The position numbers and the translations under genes are program-made. The notes beneath the pieces were generated by a model. The model ran no database searches. It saw nothing but the letters and a program-made list of their open reading frames with translations, and was not told where the DNA came from. A DNA stretch of 64,000 nt, from the NCBI GenBank assembly GCA_951213105.1, contig OX578134.1, forward strand, positions 137,507,793-137,571,792. Direction: 5' to 3'. This DNA is from Amaurobius ferox (taxonomy: Eukaryota > Arthropoda > Arachnida > Araneae > Amaurobiidae). Every line of letters starts with the position of its first letter. Position 1 is the stretch's first letter. Positions 56,842 to 64,000 of this stretch are shown here, in pieces.

Positions 56842-57619
56842 CAGGGTGTCCCAAAAGCATTGACCTCGGCTTTTATTCCTTAAATATTGATCTTAGACAT
56901 ATATAATAAATTACAAAGTTGCGTAAAAAAGTACAGAATTTTATGAAATCGATTAAAATTTTCAGGGGATTAAATTTGAAGAAATACAGAATTTAAATTT
57001 TTATACGGCCCCCGTACAAAAACATTTCCAATGAGCAAAATGTGCCCCATACATTAATAAGGTGATGTACAAAATTTCAGCATTTTATCATAAAGAGTCC
57101 CAGAGATATGAAAAGACAAAAATGCTGACTTAAACCACTTTCCTATGCATCGACATGAGTTCTCAGAGGGGAAAAATCATGTCGGTAGATCGCATTTCAG
57201 AGGTCATTTCCGTCCATACTAAAGATCCATTAAAGATAAGAGGCAGATGTTATTTGACTATGATGCATTTCTGAATTGCGTCCTTTACGCTCTTGCTGTA
57301 AACATTTACATTTTAATTTGTGATTAATCTCTCACCAACTTTGTTTAAACATATCTCTGGGACTTTTTATGATAAAATGTTGAAATTTTATACATCACCT
57401 TATTAGTGTATGGGTCATATTTTACTCATAGGAAATGTTTTTGTACGGGGGCCGTATAAAATTTAAATTTTGTATTTCTTTAAATTTAATCCCCTGAAAA
57501 TTTTTATCGATTTCATAAAATTCTGTACCTTTTTTTACGCAACTTTGTAATTTATTCTATATGTCTAAGATCAATATTTAAGGAATAAAAGCCGAGATCA
57601 ATGTTTTTGGGATACCCTG
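56842..57619. mobile_element. Mariner-like MITE with about 270-bp terminal inverted repeats
   Basis: The ends CAGGGTGTCCCAAAAGC and GGGATACCCTG are flanked by TA on both sides (56840-56841, 57620-57621), the target site of Tc1/mariner elements. The arms (56842-57110 and 57350-57619) are inverse copies at roughly 90 percent. The 240-bp centre has no transposase. Confidence 0.9.
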
Positions 57620-57621
57620 TA

Positions 57622-58160
57622 TATATACTTGTATACACACACATATATATATCCATTGTTTTTATACTTATCGTAGAGTTTTAATAGCATTTATCTCAAA
57701 AGACGGTTTTTTTTTTTGCTCATCATATCTCGTGAATAATTTAATAAAATATCTTGAAATTTTCTTAGTATAATAATGCTTCAATTTCACTATATTTTCT
57801 CTGGTAGTAAAATAAAATTGTTGCTGCTTATATTATTAAAAAATAAATTTAAAATATATCTTTCTACACTATTTAAGTACTAAAAATGTAGATAAAGAAT
57901 GCTCCATTGTTCATTAATGAAATCTTTGCTTAGATTTAATAATTATTTAAATTGAACCACGCCAAGATATATTATTTTGCGCGCAATATATTATAGGAAT
58001 TTAAAAAATAACAACATCACCTTAGTTAATGAATTTTTAAGTGTATGAATATTATTATTTTACTTTTTTGAAAAATTTCTTACGATCCAATGTATAGGAT
58101 TTAGTAGGTCCCAATATGTTATGCATTTATCTTTCATTTATCTTATAAAAAAAAATCCAA
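57622..58160. other. AT-rich, no gene seen
   Basis: Nothing supported. Confidence 0.5.
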
Positions 58161-58166
58161 ACTTAC

Positions 58167-58200
58167 GTCGCATTTTGAACGTTGTTTCCATGTTAAATGC
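58167..58200 (-). CDS. Candidate start exon, minus strand
   Basis: An acceptor-like ATATATGTAG, then GCATTTAAC, an ATG at 58191-58189 in good context, eight codons (METTFKMR) and one base before a strong donor (CGAC|GTAAGTTTGG). It joins in phase with 55939-55905. The product cannot be named; only the first 20 or so residues are visible. Confidence 0.3.
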
Positions 58201-58952
58201 CTACATATATGTATACATACATACCCTTAAGCATTAATATGTATGTCATTCACAGACATATACTATTTATGTTTGTAGATACTAATGTGTTTGACTGTAA
58301 TAAACATCTCTTTTGAAAGACTGCAGCAAAGAAATAAAATTTTATGAATCTGTTTCGGAAGAAAAAACGTTTCCTTCGTTAAAAGAACAAAAACAGTAGA
58401 ATATATCATATATAGTATCTGTACTAAGGAGAAGTTCAATATATTCCGAATTTTACAGAAATGCAGCAACACGATATCCGTCTTTCACCAAAAGTAACCG
58501 CCATTATTTTATTTTTATGTAGTCCATGGTTGTGTTCAAAACTATCGACCTGAAAGTTCAAATCCAATAACTAGGGCATTCGGTTATATTCTGATGTGTA
58601 CTTGAAATTTATGAGTTTCATAAAAATCTTCCAAGGTTTTATATATTACAGTTGCTACAAGAGGCGCATGAAAATCGTTTTGCCATCTTCTGATCTAGCT
58701 CAAAGCAAATCGTTCAGATCATATTGAATTTGATCAGAATAATTTGCCGTACGTCGATTACACCAGTGACGCCTCTTCTCGTGACCAACTGAAACCCCCG
58801 ATACGAGTGGTAAAAAGTTCTGAAAGAAATTCAGTGCTTGAAAGAATGTGCAAAATATAATCTTGTTTAACACAGTTTATAATATGGTCAATATAGGATT
58901 CAAGGATAATAATAAATATATTACAATTTCCGATGTAAAATATTTTTTTCAG
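58201..58952. other. No gene seen
   Basis: It is less AT-rich at 58730-58810, but there is no exon-like frame. Confidence 0.4.
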
Positions 58953-59007
58953 GGAAGATTATTTTAAAGCATTTATTACTTTAAAGCTTGCGTTTTGATC
59001 GAAGAAG
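58953..59007 (+). ncRNA. Candidate non-coding exon, plus strand
   Basis: A strong acceptor (ATATTTTTTTCAG) and a strong donor (GAAGAAG|GTAAGTC) bound 55 nt with stops in all three frames. This would suit an exon of a long non-coding RNA or a UTR. Confidence 0.3.
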
Positions 59008-59942
59008 GTAAGTCTTGAATTTCGGTATATTTCAGCATTTGTCTGCTTTGGGCCAGTTAAAATATATTTGGTCTTGATAAGGGGATTCAATACAAAGTGT
59101 TTTTATGGTTTAAGAATCTGAGATCAGAGAAGTATTAATTTGGGCCTTAAATAAATCGATGAAATTACAAGGAGTGAAAATTTTCCCCCTTCTATACTGT
59201 AGTTTTATTTGTTATTTTAAATTCCTTTTCTTTTTGTATCAATAAATTTTAAAGCTTTTGTTTGTAATTTATAGCTCTTTGAATGCATGTGAAAACCATG
59301 AAAGGACATACGCGTTTTAAGTTTGAGAAAATTTGAATTGCTTTGGGGGATTTTATTTCACCCCTCTGATATTTTATGACCAAAAAATCCCCATACAAGT
59401 AAGGGTTAATGTAAATTTGAAACTATCGACCAAAGTGCGATTTTTCTCTCGAAATGTTAATTTAAGGGGGAAGTTCAATTGATAACAACCATACTCTTCT
59501 GTTTTCAGATTCGTGAAAAAAGAAAATATAAATTCATTTCTATTTCTTTGCATATTTGATGTTTCTAGAATATATGTATGAGTGTTGACGGGTGAATAAT
59601 ATGAAATTCAAATTTTGTTAAATTGGACAGGATCGGCAATTATAATTCCCTGTAAAATCCGAGGAGGTTGGAGTAGAAAACTAGAGGAGGATTGAATTAT
59701 TCTAATTGGCTAAATTTGGTTTGAGGTATCATCAGATATCATATTTCACACTTGAAGTTGGTTAGTTGAAATTTAAATCAACAGAAAATTTCCATACCAT
59801 TATTTCTGTTAAAATTTATGGATAAAACTAGCAGATACACATGGCGTTGCTCGAAAATTCTTATGATCGCTTTCCGTCAGTTAATGCATAAATGAAAATT
59901 TTGGTATTTTTTGTTTAGTTTCTTGGTGTTCCCTTTTCCACA
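59008..59942. other. AT-rich, no gene seen
   Basis: Only a possible family H fragment near 59270. Confidence 0.4.
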
Positions 59943-60560
59943 CAATTTCCCCTTACAATATATAGTGTATGTAATAGGAATATATTGTGATGGGGTCAAA
60001 AATTCCATTTTTATGGATCTGCACGGTTTGAGCATCCTTCAATATGAATCAACCATTTTTTCAATGACTGAGTCCATTTGTGGGCCCGACATGTCTCGAA
60101 CAAATTGAGAAAATCGAATGCTATTTGGTTATATTTGTTTCAATTGATGAACAGTAGAAGTTTAGTAATTTTCGGGAAAGCTGACCAAGGGAAGGATCTT
60201 AATTTTCCGAACATTTTTGTTTTAAAAAATCACTAAAACTCTAATTCTTATGTAACATTTCTAACTTATGTAACATTTTTATAAGCTAATCGCTTATAAA
60301 AATGTTACATAAATAGCATATCTATAAAATGCGTGATCTTATATTTAAAAGTGATTATCAGCATTTAAAAGGCGTAATACGTGTCATTCTAGAGATATTT
60401 CATAATTTTGTTCTAAAATAGAAAAATTCATAAAAAGCAAAACAAACTCACTATTAATATGAGTAAATTTTTTTGTAAATATTTTTCATCCTAAACAAAT
60501 AAACACCACTATAAAGAATTTTTTCCCGAGTCATTTTCGAGATATTTGAAAAATAGCAAA
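59943..60560 (+). mobile_element. Diverged element of the family C/A group
   Basis: CCTTACAATATATAGTGTAT, AATAGGAATATATTGTGATG and GGGTCAAAAATTCC are a worn 5-prime hairpin and start like the element at 2777. The later part (GAGTCATTTTCGAGATATTT, 60530) matches the CGTTCTCGAGATATTTTAG block of family A. The microsatellite is lost. Confidence 0.55.
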
Positions 60561-61429
60561 AAAGGGCTAGATTCATAGATAACTATAAGTAGTTATAAAC
60601 TTTGCCATTTTATGGCTAGAATTAGTCGATTTTGAATGCTAAATGCTTCGAAGAATCGACATTGGCTGCAGTCTGATGGAGTCGAAATGGTTTTGCATGA
60701 AAAACATTTTGTAAAATAAAACTTCAGTAAAATTCAATAAAATGATTCGATTTTTTCAGACTCATTTGTTTCATTTACAGGCTTTCAAAGTGTTACTCGC
60801 TAACTATTTATAGCTAGCTCTGGCACTTTTAGTTTTCGCCCCGTTTATATCTGGATACTCTGACCATAGACTTCACGTTAAAATATTAAATTGTTTAACT
60901 AATTTGTTTCACGGTATATAAATCAGATTTATACAATATATATGATGAGATATTACATTCAAATTAATCTGTAAACCTGCCTGGCGGCACATAAATAAGC
61001 ATATTTTCATCTATTTTGTTCAAAACTCACCAATCATTAATATTTTGCTTAATATTTGCAGCGTCAATCCCAAACGAAGATCCTCTCAAAACGACAGGTA
61101 TTTGACATACCCTATCCCAAACAGTTAGATCTCCCTTTGCAGACATTGGCGTCCATGGACGTCGCTTCGTTTGGGATGAACGCTATCTCACACGCAAGCA
61201 AAAGGTTAAGCCTAAAAGTTTACTTGATCTACTAATTTTTTTAAAACAAAATAAAATAATTCGTGCTTATGCACCAACAATTCACCAAGGAATAAGTAAA
61301 TAGATTGAGCTGCAACAATCGTGACATTTTAATGCCCATTGGGAAACGCTGGTTTAAATACTAAAATATCAAATTTATAACTACTATATTTTGAAAACTA
61401 AGAACTATATACAGAATCCAATTACATAC
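60561..61429. other. No gene seen
   Basis: GCCATTTTATGGCTAG at about 60604 matches the foldback arm at 9.37 kb. An acceptor-like TTTCATTTACAG at 60780 opens only 10 codons. Confidence 0.4.
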
Positions 61430-61700
61430 ATTATTAGGGCTTTCAAAGAGCTACAAATTCTTTCTTATTGTTTTGAGTTAGCATTTTTAGTTTTTGAGAC
61501 ATAGGCATTGCAAGTTTGAAAAACGGCGAAATTTCAATCTTCTTTAACTTGACTAGATGATTACTCGAAAACTATAAAAGCTTCTTTTAACAATAAATAT
61601 AGATTTAGAAACTAAATTTCCTAACACATATTTTTGTCATCTACTATTTATATCCATCTTTAGAAGATATTTTCGAAAATATTTCGAAGATATTTTGAGT
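61430..61700 (+). mobile_element. Family H dispersed repeat, copy 2
   Basis: Inverse match to 38130-38415. It is followed directly by a truncated family A element. Confidence 0.7.
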
Positions 61701-61712
61701 AAAAAAAATCTT

Positions 61713-62450
61713 ACCTTGGTGCTGATTAAATTTTGATACAATTCGGAATAAAAAAACCTGCCCTTTTTTGCGAAATGACCCGCAGAAATCATATGTATCC
61801 ACTGTACCTGAAAATGAATTGACGCATTTTCACAAAATTTAGTAGATGTCTGTACAATGTATGTATCCATTTTAACTCAAAAACTAATCGACCAAATTCT
61901 AAGAAATTTAGTATTAGTATTAATTTATTAGTATTAGATATTAGTATTAATTTATAAGCAAGTTATTAGTATTAATTTATAAGCACGTTATTAGTGGGTT
62001 ACTCTGTTGATTAGATTTTGGTACGATTCGAGAAAAAATAATCTGCTCCACCCCCCTCTTTTTTTTTTTTGAGAAATGATCCCCAAAAATCGTCAAATTA
62101 TAAAATGAAAGACTACGTATGCTCAAATGTATCAGTTCAATGCTTGTTTTATACGTAATTTCTGACGATGCAAAGAATATGACCAACCCAATTATTCTAT
62201 GACTTGCCTTTCTCGAGATATTTTATTTTTTTTCGTATTTTTGCTACTCCGCCTTTGAAAATACGCCCAGTTTCCGTATGAAAACGAAAATTGAATTAAA
62301 AGTACAAATTCAGTTTCATTTCAAATAATTATGCGTGTTATTTTGTGCAATTAAATTCAATTTAATGAATTATGAAAAAAAAAAAAATAAAGAGAAAATT
62401 AATTTGAGTCTGCAGGGAAAGTCATGTGCTGCCCATATCAGATATTTTTT
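61713..62450 (+). mobile_element. Family A element, 5-prime truncated and rearranged
   Basis: It starts inside an internal module (TTGGTGCTGATTAAATTTTG). At 61850 the block following the microsatellite appears again, with a TTAGTATTAATTTAT repeat, so segments are out of order. The 3-prime end is intact: CTGCAGGGAAAGTCATGTG, TGCCCATATCAGAT. Confidence 0.8.
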
Positions 62451-62867
62451 TTATCTCTTTTCGACACTTTGCTTATATATATACGTCATGATATGTATTG
62501 AAAGTTAAACGTCAACTCAATATCTGAGTTATCTTTGAAGTTTCTTTTATTACATTCGAAATTACCGACCAATATAATACAGTATTTAACGTGATTAAGA
62601 ACTGAATTTAGCACAAGCGAAATAATATCAAACAAGAACTCCTCCCTTCCTATATGAAAGATAGGTAATTATGTGTTTTGACGTCTGTCTGTTTCAACTG
62701 TCAAATTAGTCGACAACTAACATTGAAAAGGCATCTGCTGTTATTAAAAAGCAAAATTATAGGTTTGTATTTCTTTCTGTGACGGGTGAACCAAATCTTT
62801 TCTAAAAGGTATTATTTTGACATGATAGATTACCTATTAGATTTTTTCCGGGTTTGAATGTACTTAA
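62451..62867. other. No gene seen
   Basis: CTTCCTATATGAAAGATAGG followed by GACGTCTGTCTG (62647-62690) resembles another worn hairpin-plus-microsatellite start. Confidence 0.4.
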
Positions 62868-63430
62868 AACATACTGAATTATACATGCAATACCCGAAAC
62901 AGTATAAAATATATAAGTACGTATGAAAATATTGAGAGCTGTATGCTTACTCTCAGATTTAGTTTCACATTCAAGGAAAAAGAAAAATATGATGAGGGCA
63001 GTATATGTCTTTATATTTATTTGTTTTTTCAATTTTTAAAATGAATATGTAATAAATACACGCTAAATTATACATGCAATATGCGAAACAGTGTAAAATA
63101 TATATAAAAATATTGAGAGCTGTATGTTTACTCTCAGATTTAGTTTTACATGCAAGTAAAAAGAAAAATATGATGTGGGCAGTACATGTCTTTATACTCA
63201 TATGTTTTTCATTTTTAAAATGAATATTTAATAAATACACGCTAAATTATATATGTAATACGTGAAACAGTGTAAAATATATAAGTACGTATAAAAATAT
63301 TGAGAGCTGTATGTTTACTTTCCGATTTAGTTTCACATGCAAGAAAAAAGAAAAATATAATGTGGGCAGTACAAGTCTTTATACTCATTTGGTTTTTCAT
63401 TTTTTAAATAAGCATTTAATAAATACATTT
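62868..63430. repeat. Three tandem units of about 185 bp
   Basis: Units start near 62868, 63058 and 63238 (GCTAAATTATACATGCAATA, GAGAGCTGTATG). Each ends with ATGATGTGGGCAGTACATGT and CTTTATA, which is the reversed 3-prime terminal motif of family A elements. Frames on the minus strand are by-products. Confidence 0.9.
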
Positions 63431-63583
63431 TAGCATATTTATTCTTTTATTTTAGTTTTTAACAATTTTTGAAGGAGATTTCGAAAATTAGGGCTAGTAT
63501 ATAATTCTATGGAAGAAGTTCTAGGGATAATCCAAATGTCTTTTTTTTTTTTTTAAATGTAAATGTAAAGTTTTTCAATTATT

Positions 63584-63853
63584 TTGTGTCAGTTAGCGCG
63601 CTTTTATTTCTTTCGTTTCATGGAATTTGGATATACAAGGCAACAGAGTCGGCTCATGAAGACGAGCAAACCAAAAGGAATTCAAGTAATAAATAATCTG
63701 TGGGTGTCTTTCCCACTGGGTTCTGGTCTAACTGGTCCGGTGACACTTCCTGGCTGTCCAAATAGTTACCTTATACCTTTGGGTAAGTCGGATGGTTTGA
63801 GTGGAAGAAGAAGAAATAATCTACCTCAAATTTTGGTTATTTATTCAGCGTAA
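63584..63853 (+). other. GC-richer island with an open frame, possibly repeat-derived
   Basis: An acceptor (ATTTTGTGTCAG at 63592) and a donor-like CTTTGG|GTAAGTCGG (63783) bound an open frame that includes FPLGSGLTGPVTLPGCPN. The donor region (GGGTAAGTCGGATGGTTT and GAAGAAGAAG) occurs as a variant at 17.6 and 39.56 kb in inverse, and I recall similar blocks as a dispersed repeat. It could be a SINE-like element or a real exon. Confidence 0.3.
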
Positions 63854-64000
63854 TGGATTAATAAGCTGAAATTATATCAATAATTGAAAACATGCTAAAA
63901 TTCTATTTTTTTTTTTAGAAAAATTGCTTCAAAATTTCGCAATTAATATTTTACAACTGAATTATACTATGTTAAAACCATTTCAGATTTTGTTCAGATT

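Noticed and set aside
62802..63240. Two similar minus-strand frames of 76 and 89 codons
   Set aside because: Their similarity comes from the 185-bp tandem repeat; each is interrupted and begins in repeat flank.
1..64000. Bacterial or phage origin, operons, ribosome-binding sites
   Set aside because: Coding density is minimal, exons have splice signals, and LINE and other retroelement remnants, MITEs and long microsatellites indicate a eukaryotic nuclear genome.

Overview
This 64 kb window looks like intronic and intergenic DNA from a eukaryote, most likely an arthropod. It is AT-rich, has no bacterial-type gene packing and no long intact ORF, and is full of microsatellites, satellites, foldbacks and dispersed repeats. 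The commonest repeat (a short hairpin ending in AGGGAAAGT, then a TGTG/TCTG microsatellite) resembles repeats I remember from spider genomes. That placement is from memory and unverified.

Genes. Almost all coding signal is in short exons without an ATG. The best case is a five-exon minus-strand gene model: start near 41179, a roughly 20 kb intron, then exons at 20847-20572, 19517-19369, 19280-19139 and 18551-18256 (stop). Every junction keeps phase and the product would be about 301 residues, function unknown. Downstream on the same strand a second model joins a start/signal-peptide exon (15551-15506) to an exon at 730-613, suggesting a secreted or membrane protein that continues beyond the left edge. 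Weaker splice-bounded candidates are at 58200-58167 with 55939-55905 (minus), 31178-31115 (minus), 22138-22273 (plus), 48606-48694 (plus) and 58953-59007 (plus, non-coding).

Mobile DNA. Two broken retroelement genes are readable: a LINE reverse-transcriptase C-terminus (11300-11940, plus) and a reverse transcriptase of a different lineage (55377-54559, minus). The latter has a degenerate hammerhead-like motif downstream. The dominant non-autonomous elements fall into families with one shared plan: a 5-prime terminal hairpin, a microsatellite close behind it, a body, then a second copy of the hairpin arm and a small 3-prime hairpin. Family A has five head-to-tail copies at 25867-29900, another copy at 35017, and partial copies near 14.2, 24.9, 49.8 and 61.7 kb. 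Family B has copies near 4.5, 15.8, 20.9, 23.9 and 37 kb. Relatives lie at 1.8-2.8, 7.7-8.2 and 59.9-60.6 kb. The plan fits Helentron-associated elements (HINE/DINE type), which is an inference. There are also a mariner-like MITE with 270-bp terminal repeats (56842-57619), a long-TIR family F (30.3 and 42.0 kb), foldbacks at 9.4 and 56.0 kb, and smaller families G and H.

Tandem DNA. The main arrays are a 60-bp satellite of about 14 units (31859-32702), a ~26-bp array (12335-13112), a ~27-bp array (52340-52695), a degenerate array (6525-7135), three ~185-bp units (62868-63430), and several 2-3 copy duplications. The rest is AT-rich sequence in which I see no gene.
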